55,045 nt of DNA from Bacteroidales bacterium (GTDB lineage: Bacteria > Bacteroidota > Bacteroidia > Bacteroidales > JAQXIO01). This document shows, piece by piece, positions 8,708-17,800 of this stretch (the stretch's first letter is position 1; every line of letters begins with the position of its first letter). The DNA is taken from NCBI GenBank assembly GCA_029007825.1, contig JAQXIO010000066.1, positions 1 through 55,045 of the forward strand, given 5' to 3'. Under the pieces are notes generated by a model, which saw only the letters and a list, made by a program, of their open reading frames with translations, was not told the DNA's origin and made no database searches. Both the position numbers and the translations under genes were made by a program.

Positions 8708-11700
8708 ACAAGTTCATTCAATCACTCGTGACCTTTTGCCTTGCTCATAAATGGGCAACATTAGGCCTGATACCGCTTATTACGATTCTGGGTATTTACT
8801 CGTTCCTAAATACGCCTATCGAGGCTTTTCCGGATGTTACCAATACAAAAGTGGAGATTATCACTTTATGGCCGGGACGAAGCGCTCAAGAGGTGGAACG
8901 TTCCGTAACTCTTCCTATAGAGATTGCATTGAATGCCGCCCAGAAACGACTGAATATACGCTCGACGACGATGTTCGGATTGTCAAAGGTTTCCATCACT
9001 TTCGACGACGGTGTGGATTACGGTTATGCCCGCATGCAGGTCAACAATGTCCTTACGGGAATAGATATTCCGAGCGATGCCGATATGACGATTCAACCTC
9101 CTATGGGTGCAACCAGCGAGATTTACCGTTATACGCTCACAAGCAGTACAAAGACTCTCCGGCAGCTTACCGAATGGCAGGAGTGGTATATCACCCGTTC
9201 GTTAAAGGCCGTGCCGGGCGTTGCGGATGTAGCGACGTTCGGCGGACAGCAAAAAATCTTCGAAGTTGCCGTAGATCCCAACCGTTTACGTTTTTATTCA
9301 CTTTCGGCGCAACAGATTTTCGAAGCTCTCGAAAACAGCAACCTGAACGTGGGGGGAAATGTACTTAATATCGGTACTCAGGCTTATGTGGTACGTGGGG
9401 TGGGCTTACTCGAAGATATAGAGGAGATTAAAAATGTTATCGTAGGGGAATGCGACGGTAATCCTATTTTCATAAAGTCCGTTGCCGATGTGAGGGAGAC
9501 TCATGCCCAGCGGGTTGGCCGGGTAAGCCGACAGGAAGAGGACGATGTGGTAGAGGGAATCGTTCTAATGCGACGAGGAGAAAATCCGTCTATCGTACTG
9601 GAAAAACTGAAGGAGAAAATCGAATACCTGAACGATAGACTCGCTCCCGAAGATATATCCATCAAACCGTTTTATGACCGTACATTCTTAACGCAATACA
9701 GTAAACATACCGTTTTGAAAAATCTTGCAGAAGGCATTATTCTGGTTATTATCGTCGTCCTCTTTTTCCTCACCGACTGGAGGGTTATTTTATCGGTAGG
9801 TATCGTTATTCCGCTATCCTTGCTGTTTGCTTTTATCTGTCTGAAGATTATGGGGATGTCGGCAAATCTTCTCTCGCTTGGCGCTATCGATTTCGGAATC
9901 ATCACAGATGGAGCCGTTATCATGGTCGAGGGGCTTCTGGTCTTTCTAAGCCGAAGAGCAAAAGAGGTCGGAATGGAACGTTACAATAAAATGGCAAAAG
10001 GCGGAATGATCAGGCGCGAAGCTATCCGTCTCGCCAAGCCGATCTTTTTTGCAAAAGCGATCATTATTATCGCTTTGATGCCTATATTCATGTTTCAGAA
10101 AGTGGAGGGTCATCTTTTCAAGCCATTAGCTTATACATTGGGGTTCGCACTGCTCGGAGCCCTGATCCTTTCATTAACGGTCGTTCCCGTCATAATCAGT
10201 TTCTTACTGAACCGTAATGCGAAAGAGCGACACAATCGTTTTGCTACTTTCTTCCATAATCTCTTTTATTCTTTATACTTTTTCTTTTTTCAGAGAAAAA
10301 CCGTTGCAATCATTACAAGCGTAGTATTACTGGTGGGTTCCTGCATTCTTTTCAGCAGCTTAGGCCATGAGTTTTTACCTACGCTCAATGAGGGTGCTTT
10401 ACGGATCGAAGTAAGGGTAAACGACGGTTCTTCGGTCGAAGAGACGGGTAAGGTTATCGACCTGATCCGGGAAGATCTGATGCAGTTCGAAGAGATCAAC
10501 GAAATTATGGCACAGATCGGGAGGCCTAACGACGGTACGGAAACGAGCGGCCTTAATTACTGCAATATCGAGGTGAACCTGAAAACGGCCGATGAATTGA
10601 AAAGGCATATCAGCTTCGATGAATTAGTTACTAAAATCAACGACCGACTTTCGCGTTATCCGGGTATCGTGCTTAACTATTCCCAGCCGATCAATGACCG
10701 TATCGGTGAAGCTATTACCGGCCTGAATGCGAATCTTGCCGTAAAAATTTACGGAAAAGATCCTTATGCTTTGGATAGCCTGGGAAATAAAATATCCGAT
10801 ATATTGAGAGGTATCAATGGCATTGAGGACGTGGGGGTATGGAACAGCATCGGGCAACCTGAACTGAATATAAAACCGGACGAAAAACGGATGGCTCTCT
10901 ACGGCGTAAAGAAAGAGGATGTGCAAAAGACTATCGAAATGGCGATCGGGGGCGCTGCTGCTACTTCTATGTACGAAGGCGAACGGTATTTCGACGTCGT
11001 GGTGCGTATGGACTCTCCTTTCAGAGACACTCCGGACAAGATCGGAGAACTGTGCGTTGAATCGATCGACGGCAAATGGGTACCATTGAAAGAGATTTGC
11101 GACATCAGTAAAAATATCGGTCCGTTCTATTTTTTCCGGGAAGAGCTGACGCGGTATGTAGCGGTAAAATTTACCGTCCGCAACCGGGATTTGGGCGGTG
11201 CAATATCGGAAGCACAACATGAAATAGATAAAAATGTATCGTTACCAACCAATTACAATATGCGCTGGACCGGAGAATTCGAGAATCTGGAACGTGCGGC
11301 GGGCACTCTGGCAAAAGTCGTTCCGATATCTCTGCTGGCTATACTGTTATTGCTTTTTGTCAATTTCGGAAACCTGAAAGATGCTTTTATCGTCTTAGCT
11401 GCTATTCCCCTTTCTTTTATCGGCGGAACAATGGGACTTGCCATAAGCGGTATTCACTTCGGCATATCGGCGGGGATCGGGTTTATCGCTTTGTTCGGTA
11501 TCAGTATTTTAAATGCTGTCGTTTTATCAAATGCTTTTAAAAATAACATTCACGAGGGATTAGGAATCAAGAAGGCTATTTCAAAAGGTATGCAGGAAAA
11601 GTTACGCCCTGTATTGATGACGGCAACAATGGCAACTTTAGGTCTTATTCCGGCCGCTCTTTCCACGGGTATCGGTTCCGAATCACAAAAACCGTTAGCC

Positions 11701-11796
11701 GTAGTTATTATAGGCGGCCTTATCGTTTATACTACTCTCATTTGTATCATTTATCCGATCTTATTTTATTTCTGTTACAGAAGGGAATGTAAATAA
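8704..11796 (+). CDS. CzcA-type heavy-metal RND efflux pump
   Basis: A 1030-residue inner-membrane proton antiporter of the heavy-metal efflux branch of the RND family; about twelve membrane segments, with large periplasmic loops after TM1 and TM7. TM4 contains GAIDFGIITDGAVIMVE, which supplies D396, D402 and E409, equivalent to the Asp-Asp-Glu set (D402, D408, E415) of CzcA. CusA-type monovalent (Cu/Ag) pumps have a different TM4 sequence, so divalent cations such as Zn, Co, Cd or Ni are the more likely substrates. TM1 is followed by the usual IEAFPDVTNTKVEI. It is the last gene of the operon and is followed by a hairpin terminator. Confidence 0.93.
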   Translation: MNKFIQSLVTFCLAHKWATLGLIPLITILGIYSFLNTPIEAFPDVTNTKVEIITLWPGRSAQEVERSVTLPIEIALNAAQKRLNIRSTTMFGLSKVSITFDDGVDYGYARMQVNNVLTGIDIPSDADMTIQPPMGATSEIYRYTLTSSTKTLRQLTEWQEWYITRSLKAVPGVADVATFGGQQKIFEVAVDPNRLRFYSLSAQQIFEALENSNLNVGGNVLNIGTQAYVVRGVGLLEDIEEIKNVIVGECDGNPIFIKSVADVRETHAQRVGRVSRQEEDDVVEGIVLMRRGENPSIVLEKLKEKIEYLNDRLAPEDISIKPFYDRTFLTQYSKHTVLKNLAEGIILVIIVVLFFLTDWRVILSVGIVIPLSLLFAFICLKIMGMSANLLSLGAIDFGIITDGAVIMVEGLLVFLSRRAKEVGMERYNKMAKGGMIRREAIRLAKPIFFAKAIIIIALMPIFMFQKVEGHLFKPLAYTLGFALLGALILSLTVVPVIISFLLNRNAKERHNRFATFFHNLFYSLYFFFFQRKTVAIITSVVLLVGSCILFSSLGHEFLPTLNEGALRIEVRVNDGSSVEETGKVIDLIREDLMQFEEINEIMAQIGRPNDGTETSGLNYCNIEVNLKTADELKRHISFDELVTKINDRLSRYPGIVLNYSQPINDRIGEAITGLNANLAVKIYGKDPYALDSLGNKISDILRGINGIEDVGVWNSIGQPELNIKPDEKRMALYGVKKEDVQKTIEMAIGGAAATSMYEGERYFDVVVRMDSPFRDTPDKIGELCVESIDGKWVPLKEICDISKNIGPFYFFREELTRYVAVKFTVRNRDLGGAISEAQHEIDKNVSLPTNYNMRWTGEFENLERAAGTLAKVVPISLLAILLLLFVNFGNLKDAFIVLAAIPLSFIGGTMGLAISGIHFGISAGIGFIALFGISILNAVVLSNAFKNNIHEGLGIKKAISKGMQEKLRPVLMTATMATLGLIPAALSTGIGSESQKPLAVVIIGGLIVYTTLICIIYPILFYFCYRRECK

Positions 11797-11820
11797 AAAA
11801 GAATATTCCGATTCTTATTA

Positions 11821-11857
11821 CAAAAGGGATGGCGGTATTTACCCCATCCTTTTTGTT
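11821..11857 (+). terminator. Terminator of the RND efflux operon
   Basis: An imperfect hairpin (GGATGG paired with CCATCC, extended by A-rich and T-rich arms) followed by TTTTTGTTTTTT, 25 bases after the pump stop codon. Confidence 0.75.
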
Positions 11858-12087
11858 TTTTATCCGGAATCGTTACGGAACAATAAGTTTCCGGAACTAT
11901 TTCAGAATCAATGAGAAATGTCCGGTAGTATTAAGGATATAAAAAGATTAGGGATTTATACCAGATTTATTTCAATCTATAAATTGCCTGCTGTTTATTT
12001 TAAATAAGAAAGCCGGTATATCCGCTTCTAAACAGAATCCGTTATCTTTGCAGAAGGTAGGCTGTGCTTCGGCATGACGAAGTAAAC

Positions 12088-12118
12088 TTGTTCCTGCTTC
12101 TGGCTTGCGCTATCTTTG
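12088..12118 (+). promoter_or_regulatory. Promoter inside repeat copy (distal)
   Basis: TTG at 12088-12090, a 20-base spacer, then TATCTTTG at 12111-12118. This fits the Bacteroidota sigma-70 pattern of a TTTG-like -33 box and TAnnTTTG at a spacing of 19-21. It lies 105 bases upstream of the mutS-like start. Confidence 0.55.
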
Positions 12119-12165
12119 CTCCGGATGAGCGAAAACAGGCTGCGCCTCGGCATAACCAAGTAAAC

Positions 12166-12196
12166 TTGTTTCTGCACTCGGCTTGCACTATTTTTG
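12166..12196 (+). promoter_or_regulatory. Promoter inside repeat copy (proximal) for the mutS-like gene
   Basis: TTG at 12166-12168, exactly 20 bases, then TATTTTTG at 12189-12196. Transcription would start near 12203, leaving a leader of about 20 bases before the ATG at 12223. The same arrangement at identical spacing occurs in the copy 78 bases upstream. Confidence 0.6.
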
Positions 12197-12222
12197 CAAA
12201 AAAGACGATTTATCTATAAACT

Positions 12223-14004
12223 ATGCTTTCATTTTACCAGCAACGTGCCGGAGAGTATGCCCAAAAGGCTGAAAAGATACAATCCAGACGCAATCTGATT
12301 TCCATATTAAGAGTAATTACATTTATCGGTTTCTTCTGGTTGGGTTACCTTTATTTTTCATCCGGCCACACATGGTATTTTCTGACCGGAAGCATCGGTT
12401 CTTTTATAGGGTTTCTTGCGCTTGCCGTATGGGATTCAAAAATTATGGAACGGATTGCTTTATTGAAAGCGCTCAGGCAATGTTGCGTTACGGAGACGGC
12501 ATATCTTAACGGCAATTACGAATCTTTAGCAAAGGGAGAAGAGTTTTCCGACCCTAAACATCCCTATTCTTCTGACCTGGATATCTTCGGAGAGGATTCC
12601 CTTTTTCAGCACATCAACCGTACTTTCGGAAAAGAGAGCGAACGAATGCTTGCCGAATGGCTGCTCCATCCATGCCGGAGCGAAGAAACGATAAAAGAAC
12701 GACTTCTGGCAACCGAAGAGCTATCGAATCATATCGACTTGCTGCTTCTTTTCAGGGCACAGGCAAAAGTTTCCGAGATAGACCAATTCGACCGGGCTAC
12801 TTTTTCCAGATGGGAAAAACAAACTCCGTTTTTCCACCATAAAACGGCTAAGTGGTTTATTTATGCCGCCAATTGCATAAGTATTGCAGCGTGGCTTCTC
12901 GCCATTTTCTCCGTAATACCTTATTCTTTAGCTCTTACGTTTTTCATTTTACAAATGATGAGCGTTTTTCTCTCATTGAAAAAGATCAACCAGTACCATG
13001 AACGACTCGGTGCATTTATGAAGTCTTTCAGCAAATATCTTTCGTTGTTGGAGATTCTATATCCGCAACAATTCCGGTCAAAAGAGCTGGCTGATATTCA
13101 CCGGCAACTTTTTGAAGGTCCACACAACGCATTAAAAGCGTTCCGTTCTCTCAACCATTTGCTGCACGCTTTCGACCAACGCGGCAACGTTATGGTTTCA
13201 ATTCTCACGAACGGCTTTTACACCAGCGATTTTCACCTTATAACGGAACTCGATAAATGGAATGAAAAATACAAAGGCTTTTTAAGCCAATGGATGGAGG
13301 CTATCTACCGAACCGACGTACTGATGAGCATGGCGGGGTACCGGGTGAATCATCCCTCTTATACAGAACCTATTTCCGACGATTCCGTCTGGTTTGAAGC
13401 CAAAGAGATGGGGCATCCTCTTTTACCGGAAGAAGCATGTGTATGCAACGATTTCAGCGTGCGTCAGGTGCATGAACTTTACATCGTTACAGGGGCTAAT
13501 ATGGCCGGCAAAAGCACTTTTCTGCGCACCGTAGGTATTAATTTCGTGCTTGCTCTTTCGGGCAACGTGGTTTGCTGCCAATCGTGCCGCTTCCAGATCG
13601 TACAGATTTTTTCAAGTATGCGTACGAGTGACAACCTTGCAAAGGGGTCTTCTTATTTCCATGCGGAGATTCAACGGTTAAAGTCTCTCGTAGATACGGC
13701 AGAACATGCGGAGAGATTATTTATTATCCTCGACGAAATCTTAAAGGGTACCAATTCGCACGACAAACTGAACGGTTCACGTTTGTTCCTGCAACGTTTA
13801 CTGAATCTACCTGTTTCCGGTTTAATCGCTACGCATGATCTTGCTCTGGGAGAGTTGCATGAGCATCAACCCGAACATTTCACGAATATCTGCTTTGAGA
13901 TAGAAAATACCCCTACGGGAATCACCTATGATTACCGGTTAAAACCCGGCATCAGCCAAAATATGAATGCGTCTATATTGTTAGAGCAGTTAGGTCTGAT
14001 TTAG
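12223..14004 (+). CDS. Membrane-anchored MutS-like ATPase
   Basis: A 593-residue protein with a C-terminal MutS ATPase domain: Walker [10 protein letters not shown] at 424-432, Walker B with D504 and E505 ([13 protein letters not shown]), and ATHD in the region of the MutS H-loop. It lacks the mismatch-recognition domain of MutS and the Smr domain of MutS2. Instead it has two pairs of hydrophobic segments, at about 28-70 and 210-250, that look like membrane helices. Related membrane MutS-like proteins are common in Bacteroidota, but their function is not established. It is transcribed alone and converges on the isomerase-like gene with a four-base overlap of the 3' ends. A role in mismatch repair should not be assumed. 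Confidence 0.88.
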   Translation: MLSFYQQRAGEYAQKAEKIQSRRNLISILRVITFIGFFWLGYLYFSSGHTWYFLTGSIGSFIGFLALAVWDSKIMERIALLKALRQCCVTETAYLNGNYESLAKGEEFSDPKHPYSSDLDIFGEDSLFQHINRTFGKESERMLAEWLLHPCRSEETIKERLLATEELSNHIDLLLLFRAQAKVSEIDQFDRATFSRWEKQTPFFHHKTAKWFIYAANCISIAAWLLAIFSVIPYSLALTFFILQMMSVFLSLKKINQYHERLGAFMKSFSKYLSLLEILYPQQFRSKELADIHRQLFEGPHNALKAFRSLNHLLHAFDQRGNVMVSILTNGFYTSDFHLITELDKWNEKYKGFLSQWMEAIYRTDVLMSMAGYRVNHPSYTEPISDDSVWFEAKEMGHPLLPEEACVCNDFSVRQVHELYIVTGANMAGKSTFLRTVGINFVLALSGNVVCCQSCRFQIVQIFSSMRTSDNLAKGSSYFHAEIQRLKSLVDTAEHAERLFIILDEILKGTNSHDKLNGSRLFLQRLLNLPVSGLIATHDLALGELHEHQPEHFTNICFEIENTPTGITYDYRLKPGISQNMNASILLEQLGLI

Positions 14005-15422
14005 CCTATTTTCAAAACGGGAATTCCCAATATTGCGGCAAACTTCTCTATTTTCGCAGCCAGATGTCCTATACCTACTGCACAATGGTGAGAGGGACCG
14101 GCTTTAGACCACCGGTTTATAAATTCTTTGGCAGACACCCCGAAGCGGTAACGGCTGTTCGTATTTCCGATTTGCAACGTTTCACCCGCTACGGACTCTC
14201 CTTCTGCCATTAGCAGAGAGATGCCGTCTTTTCCTTCTACGACCGAAAGCACCGTAACAGGGCCTTGCCGAACTTTCATTTGTATAGAGAGTCCTTTTCC
14301 CGGTTTACCATGGTAAACCGGCAGAGGAACCAATTTTACACGTCCTTCGGCTATCGCAAAATGTGCCGGGCCATCATGTCCGAGCAATATAACATCATCG
14401 TTGAAATCCATCGCATAGAACTCTGAAAAAGAGCCTCCGGCGCCAAATTCCGAAAGGATTTTCATAGCCTGGACATTTTTCACTTCACATTCCCCAGCAA
14501 CAGGTATATTTTTACCTGTGAGGAGGGTATTGCCTGCAATAACGGAGGTTACTATATTCTCATATTCGTTACCGGCGTATCCTTCATAATAGTATGCCAT
14601 CGATCCCAGATCGTGAGCTGCAACCAATTTATCGAGTGCTACAGAAGTTTTTGCAGCCCTGACCAGTTCTTTTTCGTCACACTCGGAAACGACATCGAAC
14701 GTTTCCCTGAATCCGGCAATCTTAGCCTCAATTTCACCGGTCGAAACTTCATCTCGAAGGGCTTTCAGTTCACACATTTCCAAAATTTCGACATGTGTTC
14801 CAAACGTTGCAGACTGCAAAGTCAAATCGGAATAGACATCCAGCATTCCACCGTAATAATGCCCTAACACGCCCATCCTGTTGTTTTTCATTGCATGGCA
14901 CACGGCTGCTGCATCTATCCAGTCTTTTATTTCACCCCATGCTTCCTCATCATCCAGATAACCCGAAACTATATCGTATTTTATATTTGCCCGATTAAAT
15001 ACACAGGCTATTTCAGGAACCGAACATGCCTGACAATGCGCGAGCCACTCTCCTGTCATTTTCCCCCTGTCACCCATCGCATTCAGATGTTTGTAATCGA
15101 TAGCAGGTACCGGCTGCATATTCAACAGGATAACCGGTACATTCAGATGCTGCGCCACAGGCAAAACGGTCGATGAAAGAGCATACGTGGATATAAAAAG
15201 AAACACGATGCTCACTTCCTGACGTTTCAAATCATGCGCTGCTTGACGAGCCTTCTCGGGATTATCGACCATTCCGGCATCGACAACCGTGACGCCCATC
15301 TGCTCCATACGTTCTTTTAATTTAAGCTGATAGCCTTGCAAACGCGGCAAGAGGCCGTCAAACTGGGGCCAATATGTATCCAACCCTATACCGAAAAGTC
15401 CTATTTTCACTTTTTCTGCCAT
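14001..15422 (-). CDS. L-fucose/L-arabinose isomerase-family protein
   Basis: A 473-residue protein resembling the arabinose/fucose isomerase superfamily: an N-terminal Rossmann-like part ([34 protein letters not shown]) and a C-terminal domain with [13 protein letters not shown] and a final [12 protein letters not shown]. Glu/His residues that could bind Mn are present (for example in FSEFYAMDF and SHHCAVG), but the specific substrate is unclear. Such proteins interconvert an aldose and a ketose in the cytoplasm. It is the last gene of the GPH-GH94-GH106-like operon, 11 bases after the preceding gene, which suggests it acts on a sugar released by that system. It is not a classical AraA. Confidence 0.8.
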   Translation of the reverse strand: MAEKVKIGLFGIGLDTYWPQFDGLLPRLQGYQLKLKERMEQMGVTVVDAGMVDNPEKARQAAHDLKRQEVSIVFLFISTYALSSTVLPVAQHLNVPVILLNMQPVPAIDYKHLNAMGDRGKMTGEWLAHCQACSVPEIACVFNRANIKYDIVSGYLDDEEAWGEIKDWIDAAAVCHAMKNNRMGVLGHYYGGMLDVYSDLTLQSATFGTHVEILEMCELKALRDEVSTGEIEAKIAGFRETFDVVSECDEKELVRAAKTSVALDKLVAAHDLGSMAYYYEGYAGNEYENIVTSVIAGNTLLTGKNIPVAGECEVKNVQAMKILSEFGAGGSFSEFYAMDFNDDVILLGHDGPAHFAIAEGRVKLVPLPVYHGKPGKGLSIQMKVRQGPVTVLSVVEGKDGISLLMAEGESVAGETLQIGNTNSRYRFGVSAKEFINRWSKAGPSHHCAVGIGHLAAKIEKFAAILGIPVLKIG

Positions 15423-15433
15423 AATTTCATTTT

Positions 15434-17665
15434 TTATTCCTCAACAAAAAATACCGACTGATAGGGTGCGAGCGTTACGTCCAAAGCCGTCCTGCCGTTC
15501 TTATTCTGCACCGGGTAACCGTGGGTCACCTCTCCATTATGCGGATTCCACTTACCTACCTTAACCGATTCCTTGAGCGTAACGGCAGCATTTACGGATT
15601 CCGGCGTGGGATTGGCAAAAAACCACACATTCTTTCCATTTACTATTTTATGAATATTCCGCAATTTCTGCGGTGATTCGAACAATACGCCTCCATCGTA
15701 TCCGATTACAGAAAAGGCTAATTGCAGGTTTTCTTCAGTAGGCTTTTCAATGAAAAGCACTTTTCCGCCTTTTTTATTTCCGGCTTGCACTCCGAATCGG
15801 AAATGTTGCGTAGCTCCTTCCGGGAACAATCCGGCAATAATTTCTTTTACCTGCTTATTATCCTTTTCTTTCGTTGCTTTCTCCGGTAATTTTGTCGTAA
15901 AGATTAGTTTTCCTCCCTGCTGATAAAACTTATACGCTTTCTTAAGATTATCCAAAGAGATCGTACGGCAGGCAGGCAAAATCAAAACCGAATAGTCTCC
16001 ATATTGCGTCTTATTTTGCAATTTTATCTTATCTTTTTCCACTTTACAACGCTCTTCCATAACCTCAGGATGGAGAAACAGGAAGTCCACTCCCATTTCG
16101 TCGAACATAAGACGGGATACTTCCACATAATCGAGCTCCGGAATCTTCACGCTACCTTCGTAGGGAGAATATGGTCCGTCGAAGTAATGACCGGACTGCA
16201 TCGTATTAACAGGATACAGCATTGCGACATCGGCAACAAAGCGTCCGTCGTTCTGCATAAGAATATTCAGACGGGTAAGGTAATCGGTAAATGCTTTCAG
16301 ACTGTCGGCATACTGCCGGTGACGATGCGAAAGTTCCGGACGGAAAGTAACCTGTACGGTATCGTACCATACGGCATGCGGTATCAGCAGGTTTATCCCT
16401 TTTGCATACTGATCCATTGCGATCGAAAAAATTTCATTCCAGTCGATATCTCCCATCGCTCCATACGTTTCAGACATTACGAGCGAGTGATCCCAATTGT
16501 ATGCCGATCCGCTCACCACTTTATAAAAGAGTTCGGCAGGCCGGTCGCCACCTATTTTATCTATACCGGGTATTTCAAGGTATTTAAAACATTTCATAAG
16601 GTCGGCAGAGGTTCCCACGGCATTTATTATCTCTTCATTATCCTGATGTCCGGTCGCTTTCAGGTTATGACGAGCACTCCAATCGTTTACCTCTTTCGTA
16701 AAACCGGCAGCATACAGTTCAGCACGAAAACCATAAAGATAATTCCGCGCTTCTTCGGTCGCTTCTCCAATGTTGTACCATAAAGCGGGATAGTAGAGAG
16801 CCGGAGAGAATCCGTATTTCCGGCGGAATTTTTCATTGAACTTAGGCGTCCAGCATCTTCCGGCAGCACGATAAAGTGTCGGTTCATCAAAAAATGTACC
16901 GACCAACGTATTTCCGAAATACGGAGCAAAACGTTTGTAATACTGATCGTGCGTGAGGTTTATAAAATGTTTTGCCGCTTCGGGATCCAGATAATCTACA
17001 ATCCCTTCATCTTCACGACAAAGGAAAAACATCACTTTCCATTTCCCCTCGGGAACATTCCAAGAAAGCTCTTTACCGGAAATATTTTTTTCAAGATCGA
17101 TCCTTTCAAAAGTCAAGGTATCCATTGCCACAGCCGCCATCAGCAGGCCATCAGGTACGGTGCACTGAAATTTACTTCCCGGCTTTACCGTATATTCTTC
17201 TTTATCCAAACGCTTTATCGTCTCATACGGATATTTCTCCATGAAACGGCCTTTCCCATCACCATTTATCAAACCGGCACCACCGGAAGGAAAACCGTAT
17301 TCATCATAAAGCCATAAAGTCATACCGAGTTCCTTTGCTTTTTCCAAAGCAGCACGGTAAAGGGTAAAATACTCTTCCGAAAGATATTCGGGTCTGAAAT
17401 TTTCACCAAAAGGCAATATGCTCAATCCACCGTAACCACACTGATCCCGAAAAGCCGTCATCTGAGATTCGAGTTCAGTTTTCTCCACTCTTGCATTATT
17501 CCAGAACCATAGCGGATTAGGTCTATGCGAAAGCGGTACCATTACAAACTGTTCCTGTGTAACGCTCCAATCTGCAGCAGACAAAGAGCTTTGTAAAAAC
17601 AGGAACAGTAAACAGAAAAGAGCAGTTCTATTCAATAAACTTTCCTTTGATATTTCAATTTTCAT
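15434..17665 (-). CDS. Secreted GH106-like glycosidase (short form)
   Basis: A 743-residue protein with a signal peptide at about 1-31 ([17 protein letters not shown]). It begins like GH106 alpha-L-rhamnosidase-type proteins: [22 protein letters not shown], then [28 protein letters not shown] at about 263, and HQDNEEI at about 345. It ends at [15 protein letters not shown]. Longer homologues usually continue for 250-400 residues with galactose-binding-like beta domains, which are absent here; no frameshift is evident, so the short form looks natural. It probably acts in the periplasm on a rhamnose-like or other glycoside. Specificity is uncertain. It sits 135 bases after the GH94 gene, with a strong hairpin between. 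Confidence 0.8.
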   Translation of the reverse strand: MKIEISKESLLNRTALFCLLFLFLQSSLSAADWSVTQEQFVMVPLSHRPNPLWFWNNARVEKTELESQMTAFRDQCGYGGLSILPFGENFRPEYLSEEYFTLYRAALEKAKELGMTLWLYDEYGFPSGGAGLINGDGKGRFMEKYPYETIKRLDKEEYTVKPGSKFQCTVPDGLLMAAVAMDTLTFERIDLEKNISGKELSWNVPEGKWKVMFFLCREDEGIVDYLDPEAAKHFINLTHDQYYKRFAPYFGNTLVGTFFDEPTLYRAAGRCWTPKFNEKFRRKYGFSPALYYPALWYNIGEATEEARNYLYGFRAELYAAGFTKEVNDWSARHNLKATGHQDNEEIINAVGTSADLMKCFKYLEIPGIDKIGGDRPAELFYKVVSGSAYNWDHSLVMSETYGAMGDIDWNEIFSIAMDQYAKGINLLIPHAVWYDTVQVTFRPELSHRHRQYADSLKAFTDYLTRLNILMQNDGRFVADVAMLYPVNTMQSGHYFDGPYSPYEGSVKIPELDYVEVSRLMFDEMGVDFLFLHPEVMEERCKVEKDKIKLQNKTQYGDYSVLILPACRTISLDNLKKAYKFYQQGGKLIFTTKLPEKATKEKDNKQVKEIIAGLFPEGATQHFRFGVQAGNKKGGKVLFIEKPTEENLQLAFSVIGYDGGVLFESPQKLRNIHKIVNGKNVWFFANPTPESVNAAVTLKESVKVGKWNPHNGEVTHGYPVQNKNGRTALDVTLAPYQSVFFVEE

Positions 17666-17752
17666 ACGGATGTAATCTTTTCGTAATTACGGAAATGTAT
17701 TTTCGTTACGTGCTTAATAATAAGCACTCCATTTTCCACCCTTCTATTTTCC

Positions 17753-17787
17753 ACCGGGCATGGCCGGATCATTCCGACATGCCCGGT
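17753..17787 (-). other. Strong stem-loop between the GH94 and GH106-like genes
   Basis: A perfect 10-bp outer stem (17753-17762 with 17778-17787, core ACCGGGCATG/CATGCCCGGT) and an inner 4-bp CCGGA/TCCG-type pairing. On the minus-strand transcript it is followed by purine-rich sequence rather than a U tract, so it is unlikely to be a simple intrinsic terminator. It may protect the upstream mRNA or partly attenuate it. Confidence 0.6.
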
Positions 17788-17800
17788 TTCATTCAATTTT

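Larger units (their letters stand above)
11966..12197 (+). repeat. Repeat cluster upstream of the mutS-like gene
   Basis: The segment starts with the same 28 bases as the repeat at 3560. A diverged piece (about 12011-12052) ending TTATCTTTGC follows, then two good copies at 12060-12119 and 12138-12197. These two share GGCTG.GC.TCGGCAT....AAGTAAACTTGTT.CTGC..C.GGCTTGC.CTAT.TTTGC. The copies are direct repeats 78 bases apart, each internally an imperfect palindrome. Together with the terminator at 11821 they fill the 426-base gap 11797-12222; 11858-11965 shows nothing I can name. Confidence 0.8.

Noticed and set aside
10624..11220. Open frame of 198 codons antisense to the CzcA-type pump gene
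   Set aside because: It lies wholly within a well supported coding region, with no start signal or homology.
12223..14004. Assignment as mutS or mutS2
   Set aside because: Mismatch-recognition and Smr domains are absent and membrane segments are present.
16004..16783. Open frame of 259 codons on the plus strand within the GH106-like gene
   Set aside because: Shadow of the minus-strand gene; unusual Ile/Phe/His content and no motif.
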